Below, one piece after another: positions 1 to 9,227 of a stretch of DNA of 64,000 nt. The notes below the pieces were generated by a model, which did not search any database, was not told the origin of the DNA, and saw only the letters and a list, made by a program, of their open reading frames with translations. Positions within the stretch are counted from its first letter, which is position 1. The number at the start of each line of letters is the position of its first letter. Position numbers and translations under genes: made by a program. Source of the DNA: Oceanispirochaeta sp963676905 (GTDB lineage: Bacteria; Spirochaetota; Spirochaetia; DSM-2461); NCBI GenBank assembly GCA_963676905.2, contig CAXXVE010000001.1, positions 1,922,001 through 1,986,000 of the forward strand. Reading direction: 5' to 3'.

Positions 1-1
1 G

Positions 2-598
2 GAGGCTCTTGATATTCTGGAAAATACTCTTCCGGATCTTGTGCTTCTTGATATTATGATGCCTGAAATTGACGGCTTTGAAGTCTGCCGCCGTCTGAGG
101 AGCGAAGAGAGGACCAAAGCTCTGCCGGTGGTGCTTGTGACAGCCAAGAATGACAAGGACAGCGTGGTCAACGGCTATCTGCTGGGGGTTCTGGATTACA
201 TTATAAAACCCTTTGATTCAGACAGGATACTGGAGCGGATTGCAAAAATATTTGTAAGCATAGAGCTCAAGAAATCCATTAAAGAGAAGAAACAGAGAGA
301 GCAGACCCTTCCCATGGTCATTGACCGGATCGTTGAGCTTGAAGAGCGCCTGGACGGGGCAGTTAAGGTGGTTCCCGAGCTTGTTCAGTATCTGAAGAGT
401 CTTGAGGAACTGATGAACAGTGAAGAGGTTCAGGAGATACAGACCGTGCGCCGTAAACTGGACACTATTTATGACGAGAGGCTCAGCCCCCGCCTGACCG
501 AGGCCGTACATACAATCTCTGAAAATATGCAGGACATGCAGTATGATCTTGTCGACGTCATCAGGGATCTTGAAGACATAAATAAGAAAAGCCAATAA
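2..598 (+). CDS. Response regulator, 5' truncated by window edge
   Basis: Reading continues open to the first base of the window, so the start lies upstream. The visible part is the second half of a receiver domain: the phosphoacceptor Asp sits in a VLLDIMMPEIDGF context, followed by VLVTAK (conserved Thr) and the IKPF lysine. About 110 residues follow that are charged and helical, with heptad-like spacing (KSIKEKKQREQ onward), probably a coiled coil rather than a DNA-binding domain. It therefore most likely works by protein contacts, possibly as a receiver paired with a kinase or cyclase upstream. The C-terminal partner function cannot be named from the sequence. The next gene lies on the opposite strand and converges on it. 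Confidence 0.85.
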   Translation, partial: EALDILENTLPDLVLLDIMMPEIDGFEVCRRLRSEERTKALPVVLVTAKNDKDSVVNGYLLGVLDYIIKPFDSDRILERIAKIFVSIELKKSIKEKKQREQTLPMVIDRIVELEERLDGAVKVVPELVQYLKSLEELMNSEEVQEIQTVRRKLDTIYDERLSPRLTEAVHTISENMQDMQYDLVDVIRDLEDINKKSQ

Positions 599-679
599 AA
601 ATGGCCCTTCCCCCGGGGGAGAAGAGCCTTGTACTTCACTGCTGTCCGCCTGGAATGAATCCGGGGCAGACAGGGGAAA

Positions 680-3166
680 TCAGATAAACATACTGGTCTG
701 GGACTCTTCGGCGGCGCCCAGGAAGGATGCGACTCCTCCGATCTCAACACCGTCGATCATCTCCTCTTCCTTCACACCCATGACATCCATGGACATCTGG
801 CAGGCTACAAGGCGGATACCGCTTTTCTGTGCTGTTTCAAACATTGTTTCCACGCTGTCTATTCCCAGTGCCTTCATCCGTTTTTTCATCATAATGGAAC
901 CCATTCCGCCCATATTCATCTTTGACAGGCCCATCTTGCTGCTGTTGTCAGGGAGCATCATGCCGAACATTTTGCCCATAAAGTCCTTCTTGACACCTCT
1001 TGTTTTCTTATGCTTCTTCAGGAAGGTGAGACCCCAGAAGGTGAAGAATATGGTCACTTCCTTTCCGGCGCTGATGGCACCGTTGGCGATGACCATGGCT
1101 GCAAGAGCCTTGTCCAGATCGTCAGAGAAGAGGATCAGGCTGGTTCCCTTCTGGGGACCGGCGCCTCCGGCTCTTCCTGGTACGGGAGCTCCGCCCTTCT
1201 TCACAGTGGCCACTACCCGGGGGCCGCTCTGTTCAACCGAAACAACCTGATTTCCTGTCATCTTGGCCCAGGCGTGAACGTCTCTTGCAAAACCGGGGTC
1301 TGTGGCTGTTTCCTGAAGTAGTTCTCCGGGTTTTATCTTCTCCATCTCTTCTTTCAGCTTCAGAACAGGACCGGGACACTGGAGTCCGCAGGCGTCGACC
1401 TGAATGGTTCTGACAGGGCCTTCACTCTTGCGGGCATCGGGATCGGTCTGGTAGATGTTGTCATCGTGTCCGATAAAGTCCTTTTCAAAAATATCCTCGT
1501 TGCTCTGCTTCTGTGTGGAGAGGCTGTAGGTCTTCATTCCTCCCGAGAGGTTGTAGAGATTATCAAATCCCTCCTGACGGAGAATCCTCTCTCCAAAGTA
1601 GGCCCTCTTTCCCACTCCGCAGTAGAGGACGATGGTTTTGCCTTTCGGGAACTCTGCAATCCGGCTGCGGATGGAGGGCAGGGGAATATTGACGGCGCCG
1701 TCGAGGTGTTCAATTCCGAACTCGTCCTCAGTTCTCACGTCCACAAGAAAGAGTTCATCCTGGGGAATATTCTGCAGTTCATTCCAGCAGAGGTGTCTTG
1801 ATGAGCCGTTGATTATATTCTCAGCGACAAATCCGGCAATATTGACGGGGTCTTTGGCCGATGAGAAGGGGGGAGCATAGGCGTGCTCAATCTCCTGCAG
1901 GTCGTCGATGGTTCCGGCATTGCCAAGTATGACTGCAAAAAGGTCTATTCTCTTGTCTACTCCGCTGTAACCGACAATCTGGGCTCCCAGGAGCTTACGC
2001 TCATCATTGAATATAGCCTTGATTGTCATGGGGTCGGCTTCGGGGTAGTAACCGGCGTGACTCGTCGCGTGGATAACAAGGGAGCGGTAGTCCTTTCCCT
2101 TCTCCTTGCCCATCCGGGCAAGCTGCTTTTCCGAAAGGCCCGTGGATGCCACAGTCAGGTCAAAGACCTTGGCAATCCCGGTGGCGATGGTTCCGCGGTA
2201 CTCCCTCTTGTTGCCTTCGATGATGTTGTCGGCAACCATGCGGCCCTGTTTGTTGGCGGGACCTGCCAGGGGGACTCTCAAGGGGTCTCCGGTGATGGGG
2301 TTGGGGTACTCTGTGGCATCTCCAAGAGCATAGATATTTTCATCGCTTGTAAGGAGGTTTTTATTGATCTTTATTCCGCCTGTTGTTCCGATCTCGAGAC
2401 CCGCTTCAACGGCGAGTTTCACGTCGGGACGGACACCTATGGAGAGGATTATAATGTCCGCTTCGATGACCCTTCCGCTCTGCAGGGCAATGTGTACTCC
2501 CTCTTCCTTGTCTGTAAATGAGGAGACACCGTCGTTCAGGTAGAACTCCACACCCTTTACCTTCAGGTGCTGGTGCACCTCGGCAGCCATTTCGTAGTCC
2601 AGAATATTCATGACCTGTTCCGCCGCTTCGACTATGGTGACAAATATCCCCATGTCATGGAGGTTCTCGGCCATTTCAAGTCCGATAAAACCTGCGCCGA
2701 TGATGACGGCCCGTCTTGGCTTCTTCTCCTCTACAAAACTCTTTATTGAATCCGTATCGGGAACATTTCTGAGTGTGAAAATCCTGTCTGAATCAATTCC
2801 GGGAATTCCGGGCCTCAGAGGTTCGGCACCGGGGGAGAGAACAAGTTTGTCGTATGCCTCTTCTGTTATCTCCTGGGTTTCAAGGTTTTTAACAGAGATT
2901 GTGTTCCGGTCTTTGTTGATGGCGATGACATCGTGTCTGACTTTGACATCAACATTGAGCAGCTGTGAGAAGCTCTCGGGGGTCTGAACAAAGAGTCTGT
3001 CCCTGTCGGTGATGGTTCCGCCTATGTAGTAGGGCAGACCGCAGTTCGCATAGGAAATATAGGCTCCCCTCTCAAAAATCGTAATTTCAGCTTTTTCGTC
3101 GAGTCTTCGCAGACGAGCCGCGGTGGTGGCTCCTCCGGCAACTCCGCCGATGATCAGTACTTTCAT
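680..3166 (-). CDS. CoA-disulfide reductase/rhodanese/TusA/DsrE fusion
   Basis: 828 residues in four modules. Residues 1-440 are a FAD/NAD(P)-dependent disulfide reductase: dinucleotide motif GGVAGGATTA near residue 7, redox Cys42 in SYANCGLPYY typical of CoA-disulfide and persulfide reductases, second nucleotide motif GAGFIG near 157, and the GDA FAD motif near 282. Residues 455-550 are a rhodanese with Cys516 in the YCGVGKR loop. Residues 586-657 are TusA-like with the CPGP motif (Cys597). Residues 675-828 are DsrE-like with a Met-rich insert and Cys789. The family reduces CoA disulfide or persulfide; the appended domains suggest relay of sulfane sulfur between cysteines in the cytoplasm (inference). 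The start is supported by AGAGGAG eight bases upstream. It is transcribed alone from an AT-rich region containing inverted repeats. Confidence 0.9.
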   Translation of the reverse strand: MKVLIIGGVAGGATTAARLRRLDEKAEITIFERGAYISYANCGLPYYIGGTITDRDRLFVQTPESFSQLLNVDVKVRHDVIAINKDRNTISVKNLETQEITEEAYDKLVLSPGAEPLRPGIPGIDSDRIFTLRNVPDTDSIKSFVEEKKPRRAVIIGAGFIGLEMAENLHDMGIFVTIVEAAEQVMNILDYEMAAEVHQHLKVKGVEFYLNDGVSSFTDKEEGVHIALQSGRVIEADIIILSIGVRPDVKLAVEAGLEIGTTGGIKINKNLLTSDENIYALGDATEYPNPITGDPLRVPLAGPANKQGRMVADNIIEGNKREYRGTIATGIAKVFDLTVASTGLSEKQLARMGKEKGKDYRSLVIHATSHAGYYPEADPMTIKAIFNDERKLLGAQIVGYSGVDKRIDLFAVILGNAGTIDDLQEIEHAYAPPFSSAKDPVNIAGFVAENIINGSSRHLCWNELQNIPQDELFLVDVRTEDEFGIEHLDGAVNIPLPSIRSRIAEFPKGKTIVLYCGVGKRAYFGERILRQEGFDNLYNLSGGMKTYSLSTQKQSNEDIFEKDFIGHDDNIYQTDPDARKSEGPVRTIQVDACGLQCPGPVLKLKEEMEKIKPGELLQETATDPGFARDVHAWAKMTGNQVVSVEQSGPRVVATVKKGGAPVPGRAGGAGPQKGTSLILFSDDLDKALAAMVIANGAISAGKEVTIFFTFWGLTFLKKHKKTRGVKKDFMGKMFGMMLPDNSSKMGLSKMNMGGMGSIMMKKRMKALGIDSVETMFETAQKSGIRLVACQMSMDVMGVKEEEMIDGVEIGGVASFLGAAEESQTSMFI

Positions 3167-3212
3167 TTCATTGCTCCTCTATAACAGGTCTTTTCGCATG
3201 AATATATAATTA

Positions 3213-3250
3213 TCAATATATTAAATAACATATATTGATCCACCAATCAA
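3213..3250 (-). promoter_or_regulatory. Overlapping inverted repeats upstream of the sulfur fusion gene
   Basis: Arms TCAATATAT (3213-3221) and ATATATTGA (3230-3238) form a perfect 9-bp inverted repeat with an 8-nt spacer. It shares TTGAT with a second repeat, TTGAT-N6-ATCAA (3235-3250). On the minus strand TTGATT, 17 nt, then TATTTA could be a weak promoter overlapping both. A repressor or activator site is an inference; FNR-type sites have an N4 spacer, not N6. The rest of the 293-nt gap holds the carboxylase terminator and nothing else recognised. Confidence 0.4.
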
Positions 3251-3395
3251 GGACTTTCGATTTTTTTTTATCAATATTTTTTTTGTGATTCTGCTTTGTG
3301 CAGGGAAACAAGGGCATTCCTGCCGTCCGGTGCTGAAGAATCAGTCTATATAAGTAAGATTATAATCGATGATAAAGGGAATTTCATGCAGGCAG

Positions 3396-3435
3396 AAAAA
3401 AGCCCCGGAGACTGAGGTTCTGCAGTTTCCGGGGC
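3396..3435 (-). terminator. Intrinsic terminator of the carboxylase gene
   Basis: On the minus strand a 13-bp stem (arms 3402-3414 and 3423-3435, GCCCCGG core with two G-U/T-type pairs) with an 8-nt loop is followed by six T residues. It lies 25 nt past the stop of the carboxylase gene. Confidence 0.9.
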
Positions 3436-3459
3436 CGGTTTATCTTACAGTAGGTGCAA

Positions 3460-6400
3460 TTATTTCATTCCGGCTTCAATGGTCCGGATCAGATAAGGCC
3501 TGATTTCAGAGGGTTTTACGATGTCGTCGATAGAGCCGACCTCCTTAGCCCTCTGAACGCTGTGTATTTTATCAAACTTCTGCCCGAGGGCGGTCTGCTT
3601 TTCGTTGTAAACCTTGCTTACAAGTTCGTCGTACTCCCTCTGGGAGCAGCTACCCCTGTTGAGGCAGTCCAGCATCTCCGTGATTCTCGGGTCGCTGAAG
3701 GTCTCCTGTTTCACCTCTCTCGGGAAAACAACCGCCGCCGCGGGGGCTCCTCCCAGAACGGAGGCGAAGGAGCCTTCAAGAGCCGCCGCCCTGAGGTTGG
3801 GGTTCAGGGCCTTGGAGAAGACTACATAGGCTCCGCCGTGGTATCTGGCCACAACAAGAAAGGCGATGGGGCCCTTGAAGTTGACAATGGCCCGGCCGAT
3901 CTCGGCGCCGTACTCCAGCTGCAGGTTCCTCAGGCTCTCGGGAGAACCATCGAATCCCGACAGGTTGGCCATAATTATAAGGGGCATCCGTCCGGAGAAG
4001 GAGTTGATTCCTCTGGCCACCTTCTTTGAGGACTGGGGAAAGAGAGTTCCCCCTGTCCACATCTCCGGACCGTCGTGGGGAATGGCGCCCATTCTGTTCA
4101 GGGGCCGGCTCTCGATACCGATCATACCTGTGGCGATTCCGCCCACACGGGTCTCCCATATAATGGATGTGTCGGCGTCTTTCATCCGCTGCCAGCGCTC
4201 GAAGTAGCCGGAATCACTGTCGATGACTGACTGCATGACCTGGCGGATATCGAAGGGTTTTTTCCTCTCGGGGTTTTTCTCCATGCTGAAGATGTCGCCG
4301 ATAGTGTTGAATCCCTGATCAAGGAAATCGTTGTATTTCTTCTGTGTAATATCCCTGTCGGCGGGGTCCCCTGATTTCATACGGGGAGGCCAGGCCTCTC
4401 CGGGCAGTCTGTATGTGTAGCTGTAGTGGTCCAGCAGGATACCGTAGCCTTCGGCAAGGGTTTTGGCCCTGACCTGGGACTGTCCGTTGGGTGCCATTAT
4501 CTTTTCGGCGCCTCCGATATCGAGGTTGGTCTCTCCCGATACTGAACCGGAAAAGTCCAGAGCCCGCTTACCGGTGAGGAGCATGGAGGCGTCATCTGTC
4601 ATTATCAGCAGACCCCTGGTGTGCATCAGCATGGTGGACTCGGCATTCCAGTATGACTGGGCTCCGACGTTGACGCCGGGAACAATAATGTTTATCTCTC
4701 CACCGTTCTGGGTAAATCCAATGATTTTTTTCAGAGCAGAAGCGGTCCAGTCGAGGTTCTCAGTTCCCGTCTCCATATCAATTTTGGCTCCCGATGACAC
4801 GGGTATCCATTCGACGGGAATGTCCCGCTTTTCGGCCAGGTCAAGTGCGGCAATGACCCTGCGGCACTCAGGCTCCGAGAGGGAACCGAGGTCCTTCGTG
4901 GGGTCAGAGAGGATAATAACCCGTTCCATCTGTGTGCTCTGGTCGGGGTGGGAGTGGCGGATCAGGCCGAAGACCACATTCGACTCGTTGAGGCCGTACT
5001 CCCTGTTTTTTACAGAGACAGGTGCGGATGCACCATCTGCTGTAATTTCAATATCAAACTCTTCAAATTCACCCCGGGGGAAGCCGTTGTGCAGGGGAAG
5101 ACCGGCATAGGTTATCATCTTCAGGAACTCATAGGGGTAGACCATGCTCCGCTGACGGGCCCGGACAACCTTGCCTGTGTAGCTGTCCTGGGTCACCAGA
5201 GGGGTGTCCTTGGGTTTACGGCTTCTCATGGTGAACTGGTCCTGGGATATGTTGGACATAATCAGTTCATGCTCTCTGACAGAGTCCTCGCTCCAGCGCT
5301 TCCGTCTTGTATATACGGTGACTTTTTCCAGTCCCAGATCGTGGGTCATGGGGATTATCTTCTTCCCGTAGTCCTGCATCTGCTGAAGTTTAAGATTCTG
5401 CAGTGAGCGGTTGTGGAGGATGATTCTGTTCCACTGGAGGCGGAACTTGTACCGAGCCTGTACGGCTCTCATTGCGGAAACACAGTCCATAAAGACCGAT
5501 TCAAACATAACCATACGGTTGATGCTCTCTCCCTCCCACTCGGGTTTGGGGTCCGAGAAGCGTCCCAGAGCAAAGAGTCTCTTGTCTTTGGGGTGGTCCT
5601 TCTCTACTGATTCAAGAAGGGTAACGGTGTCGGACTTATAGAGGATCTTGTGGCTGAAGTTCTTAAGACGTATAACCCGGAGCTCTCTGAACTCAAGGGG
5701 ATTAAAGCCCCTGTAGAGGAGGTTCTCCTCCCATGTTCCGCCCTTGTTTTCGTAGCTGCGGTAGAATTTTGCTTCACCGGGGCAGAACCAGCCGATCCTG
5801 AAGGCTTCCACCTTTCCGTCACAGCCCCAGGGAGGGCTGTTGAGGTATTCGATATCCGCAGGCCGCTCAGATATGATCAGGCAGTTGATTTTTATCTTCT
5901 CATCTCCGTTTCCGCAAAGGGCGGCAAGGTCTTTGACGATTCCGTCGTTCAGTTCTTTTTCGCTTATAACTGTTGTAATATTTTTGTGAATCACATCATG
6001 GTCAAGATTCCGGCTTTCACAGTAGTAGGCTGTGTACTTGTCATTCTGTACAAGGCGTCCCGTGCTGAAGTCGCGGTCTCTGTTCATCCGCCGTCCCAGG
6101 GCTTCAACACCCAGGGCCCGCCGGCGTTCATCACTGCTCAGGGCCAGTTCGCAGAGGCTGTCCATAATCTCGGCGGAGGAGTCTATGATGGTCTGCATAT
6201 CCTCGTCGATCTGTTTCTTGGCCGCTCCCTCTTCGGTCATCTTCTCAAGCATGCTGTCTATGGCGCGGCTCTGACGGATTTTTATCTCGTCCCTGATGCG
6301 CACATCGATGATCCTGTACCGGGCATAGAGGGCCGCATCGGCTGTGGAGGGGTCTCTGGTCTGAGTCAGTTCCACTATTTCGGAGATCAGAAGAGAGAGC

Positions 6401-8952
6401 TCTGACAGACTCTCAGCAGGGATCTCAAGGTCCTTGAAAGCAAATAAGATCTTTTTAAGAACTTCAAGCTTGTCGGCGAGCCTGTCATGAGACTGGAATA
6501 TACGGTAGAGGGCTCTGTCTCTCTCCGCTTTTCCGGCATCCTCGTTGTGATAGTAGGCGGTACAGGCCTCAAGGTCTCTTATAAACTCTTCGGGAAGGCC
6601 TTTTTTCTTATCTTCGTGCCTGAGGAAGTAGTGAGTCAGCATCTCCTGATAGCTGACGGGGCGGGCAAAGCTCTCGGAGCTTACCTCTATGGTTGTAAAT
6701 AGCTTTTCCACGGCTGAAAAGCATCCCAGTATACCAGTGAGGGGGCCGATGACACGGGGCATTTCACCGTGATTTTCTTTCAGGTGACCGACAATCTCTG
6801 TGAATACAGCTCCTGCGGCCTCTCCATAGTCATACCCTCTGAAAAGGGCATCCAGTTCAGAAATGAGGCGCTCAGTTTTTTCGCTTACAGACTCCCGGGA
6901 GGCCGGAAAGCTGACGGGAGCGGCCTCAGCGGCGGACTCCTCCTCACTCTCTTCTCCCATATCCAGCAGAACAAGGGGCTGGCCGGCGGTGATCTGGGCA
7001 CCGTCGGAGACACATATTTCGCTGACCACTCCGTCACCGGGGGACTCCACAAGCATCTCCATCTTCATGGCTTCCAGAACCACAAGGACATCGCCCTTTT
7101 TAACCCTGTCTCCCGCCTTGCACTGCAGGGAGAGAACGATGGCCGGTGAGGGTGACTTTACATAACCCCCGGAGTCGCTTTCAAGCATGACAGGGAAGCC
7201 GTCCACTTCGCACTGAAGCATATCGGCCCGGTTGACCATGAGAATATTGTACCGTTTTCCGCCGTAGATCAGCAGAGACTCCTGTGCTCCCTTGCGGTAG
7301 CTGCAGATGATCTCCTGATCCTCGTACCGGATATGGTAGGTTTCATTGTTTACACGGCGAACCTGAAACTTGTACCCGTTTCCTCCGGATGCAATGTTTA
7401 TCTCATACCCTGTAGAGCCTCCAAGGCTTCTGGGCCGGCCTATCCTGTTGATCTGCTCTTCAAAATTGAGAAAGTCGCTGTTGAACTGATCATTGTAGAT
7501 CTCAACGGCTCCCGCCAGAAGGGCGGCTCTGGTCTTCTCATCTTCCACAGAGGCCTGTCTGTCTTCCAGAAGCTGTTCAACAAAACCGGTATGAACACCG
7601 CCAGCCTTGATCTCCTTCAGATTCAGGAGTTCCAGAAGGAAGGCTCTGTTGGTTGTTCCGTTATGGATATTTATTTTAAGCGCGTGTAGGGCCTGTTCCA
7701 GACGGGCCAGGGCTTCGGGTCGGGTGGGGGCGTGGGCAATGATCTTGGCCACCATGGAATCGAAGTCCGAGGGAATCTCGCTTCCCTCTTCAATTCCTGA
7801 GTCCACACGGATGCCGGGTCCCGCGGGGGCGCGGAAGAGTTTTACATGGCCCGGAGCGGGGCTGAAGTCCCTGTCGGGATCTTCCGCGTTGAGCCTGACC
7901 TCCGCAACTGCTCCGTTCGGGGTCCTGTCTCTCAGATCAACAACCTTTCCTCTGGCCGCATCGATCTGGCCCTTTACAAGGTCGACGGAGTAGAGGGTTT
8001 CCGTGATGGGGTGTTCCACCTGAAGGCGGGTATTCACTTCCATAAAGTAGTACTCTTTCCGGTTCAGGTCGTAGAGGTACTCTACAGTACCCGCTCCGAC
8101 ATATGCCGCGGCTTTGATCAGACGCTCCGCGGCCTCTTCCATTCCCTTGAGCACCTCTTCAGGCAGTCCTACAGGGGGAGTCTCTTCAATGATCTTCTGG
8201 TTCTTTCTCTGTACCGAGCAGTCCCGGACACCGAAGGTATTCACAGTGCCGTGGCTGTCAGCCAGGCACTGAACCTCCAGATGGCGTCCCCTCTCAACAA
8301 GGGCTTCGATAAATACAATATCATTGCCTGTGATACGGATTGTCTCCTCCCGGGCCGATTTGAACTGGCCGGCCAGTTCTCCGGGGGTCCTTACAAAACG
8401 GATACCCCGTCCGCCGCCGGCATTGGATGCCTTTACGATAACGGGATAACCGATCTCAAGAGAGATCTTTTCTGCATCCTCCAGGTCCTTTACCGCCCGG
8501 CGGCTCCAGGGCAGGATGGGAACATCCGCTGTTTCCGCAAGGTCCTTGGCCTGGATCTTGTCTCCAAGAACGGCCATGGCTTTGGCCGAGGGACCCATAA
8601 AGGATATTCCAAGCTCTTCTATTTTCTCAACAAAGGGGGCGTCTTCGGAGACGAATCCCCAGCCGACCCATATTGCATCGCAGTTTTTTTTCTGTATTCC
8701 CTGAATCATCAGTTCGTGATCCAGGTAGGGGGATTTCTGTTTTCCGGGGTAGTCGGGAAGATCCGACAGGAGGAGAACATCATCAGCCATCTTTACAAAG
8801 GGCGCGTCCTCTTCGGCCTGAATGTAGAATGCTACTGTTTTCAGTTCTGTACCGTGAAGGGAGTTGTACTCCTTTACAGCTCTGATAAAACGCAGGGCCG
8901 CTTCGCCCCTGTTGATAATACCGATTCTTGCATTGTCTTTAAGGATTACCAT
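3460..8952 (-). CDS. Single-chain multidomain acetyl/acyl-CoA carboxylase
   Basis: 1830 residues carrying a complete biotin carboxylase system in one chain. Residues 1-460 are biotin carboxylase with the ATP-grasp glycine loop GGGRG (179-183) and the EVNTRLQVEH signature (305-314). Residues 595-675 are the biotin carrier with biotinyl Lys630 in EAMKM. A central region of roughly 450 residues has no standard bacterial counterpart and resembles the middle part of eukaryotic acetyl-CoA carboxylases. The C-terminal third contains both halves of a carboxyltransferase (GGARxx-free eukaryote-like sequence, ending in GGAYVVFSKALN and ASVLGGAPAAAVVFP). It should make malonyl-CoA, or a homologue from a longer acyl-CoA, using ATP and bicarbonate in the cytoplasm; the substrate is not decidable by eye. 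The start has AAGGA nine bases upstream. Monocistronic, with a strong terminator. Confidence 0.93.
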   Translation of the reverse strand: MVILKDNARIGIINRGEAALRFIRAVKEYNSLHGTELKTVAFYIQAEEDAPFVKMADDVLLLSDLPDYPGKQKSPYLDHELMIQGIQKKNCDAIWVGWGFVSEDAPFVEKIEELGISFMGPSAKAMAVLGDKIQAKDLAETADVPILPWSRRAVKDLEDAEKISLEIGYPVIVKASNAGGGRGIRFVRTPGELAGQFKSAREETIRITGNDIVFIEALVERGRHLEVQCLADSHGTVNTFGVRDCSVQRKNQKIIEETPPVGLPEEVLKGMEEAAERLIKAAAYVGAGTVEYLYDLNRKEYYFMEVNTRLQVEHPITETLYSVDLVKGQIDAARGKVVDLRDRTPNGAVAEVRLNAEDPDRDFSPAPGHVKLFRAPAGPGIRVDSGIEEGSEIPSDFDSMVAKIIAHAPTRPEALARLEQALHALKINIHNGTTNRAFLLELLNLKEIKAGGVHTGFVEQLLEDRQASVEDEKTRAALLAGAVEIYNDQFNSDFLNFEEQINRIGRPRSLGGSTGYEINIASGGNGYKFQVRRVNNETYHIRYEDQEIICSYRKGAQESLLIYGGKRYNILMVNRADMLQCEVDGFPVMLESDSGGYVKSPSPAIVLSLQCKAGDRVKKGDVLVVLEAMKMEMLVESPGDGVVSEICVSDGAQITAGQPLVLLDMGEESEEESAAEAAPVSFPASRESVSEKTERLISELDALFRGYDYGEAAGAVFTEIVGHLKENHGEMPRVIGPLTGILGCFSAVEKLFTTIEVSSESFARPVSYQEMLTHYFLRHEDKKKGLPEEFIRDLEACTAYYHNEDAGKAERDRALYRIFQSHDRLADKLEVLKKILFAFKDLEIPAESLSELSLLISEIVELTQTRDPSTADAALYARYRIIDVRIRDEIKIRQSRAIDSMLEKMTEEGAAKKQIDEDMQTIIDSSAEIMDSLCELALSSDERRRALGVEALGRRMNRDRDFSTGRLVQNDKYTAYYCESRNLDHDVIHKNITTVISEKELNDGIVKDLAALCGNGDEKIKINCLIISERPADIEYLNSPPWGCDGKVEAFRIGWFCPGEAKFYRSYENKGGTWEENLLYRGFNPLEFRELRVIRLKNFSHKILYKSDTVTLLESVEKDHPKDKRLFALGRFSDPKPEWEGESINRMVMFESVFMDCVSAMRAVQARYKFRLQWNRIILHNRSLQNLKLQQMQDYGKKIIPMTHDLGLEKVTVYTRRKRWSEDSVREHELIMSNISQDQFTMRSRKPKDTPLVTQDSYTGKVVRARQRSMVYPYEFLKMITYAGLPLHNGFPRGEFEEFDIEITADGASAPVSVKNREYGLNESNVVFGLIRHSHPDQSTQMERVIILSDPTKDLGSLSEPECRRVIAALDLAEKRDIPVEWIPVSSGAKIDMETGTENLDWTASALKKIIGFTQNGGEINIIVPGVNVGAQSYWNAESTMLMHTRGLLIMTDDASMLLTGKRALDFSGSVSGETNLDIGGAEKIMAPNGQSQVRAKTLAEGYGILLDHYSYTYRLPGEAWPPRMKSGDPADRDITQKKYNDFLDQGFNTIGDIFSMEKNPERKKPFDIRQVMQSVIDSDSGYFERWQRMKDADTSIIWETRVGGIATGMIGIESRPLNRMGAIPHDGPEMWTGGTLFPQSSKKVARGINSFSGRMPLIIMANLSGFDGSPESLRNLQLEYGAEIGRAIVNFKGPIAFLVVARYHGGAYVVFSKALNPNLRAAALEGSFASVLGGAPAAAVVFPREVKQETFSDPRITEMLDCLNRGSCSQREYDELVSKVYNEKQTALGQKFDKIHSVQRAKEVGSIDDIVKPSEIRPYLIRTIEAGMK

Positions 8953-9041
8953 ATACCGTCCTTTTTCTTTCGATAAGGGCAGACTCTCCTGTCCGCCTCA
9001 GACTGCTCCGGTAATGGGCAGTTTGTTTATCAGCCTTTATT

Positions 9042-9083
9042 TTGACATTATTTACGGAAATGTCAATAATGTAAGCGCTTCTG
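9042..9083 (+). promoter_or_regulatory. Sigma-70 type promoter inside an inverted repeat, with cre-like palindrome
   Basis: TTGACA (9042-9047), 17 nt, AATAAT (9065-9070) forms a good promoter for the + strand oxidoreductase. TTGACATT (9042-9049) and AATGTCAA (9059-9066) are perfect inverted arms over the promoter. TGTAAGCGCTTCTG (9070-9083), with the 8-bp palindrome AAGCGCTT, covers the expected start of transcription and resembles LacI/CcpA-family operators (11 of 14 matches to the common cre core). It lies between two divergent genes and could control both. The remainder of the 266-nt gap shows nothing else clear. Confidence 0.6.
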
Positions 9084-9227
9084 CTTTAAAATCACGGGGT
9101 CTCACCCGTATAATTTTCTTTCAAACCTGTCGTATTCTTAAGCTTAAAGCAGAGTGATTCAATATACATTGGTATTCGGATAAAAAAGCCCTTAGACTAT
9201 AAGGAAAATACATAACAGGTGCCGCCA

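Noticed and set aside
601..640. Terminator hairpin after the first response regulator
   Set aside because: GGCCCTTCCCCC/GGGGGAGAAGAGCC can pair only with bulges and no T run follows on either strand.
3235..3250. FNR binding site (TTGAT...ATCAA)
   Set aside because: The spacer is 6 nt rather than the 4 nt of FNR sites; kept only as an unspecified inverted repeat.
7846..8976. 376-residue + strand frame opposite the carboxylase
   Set aside because: Antisense shadow of the biotin carboxylase domain; no domain features of its own.
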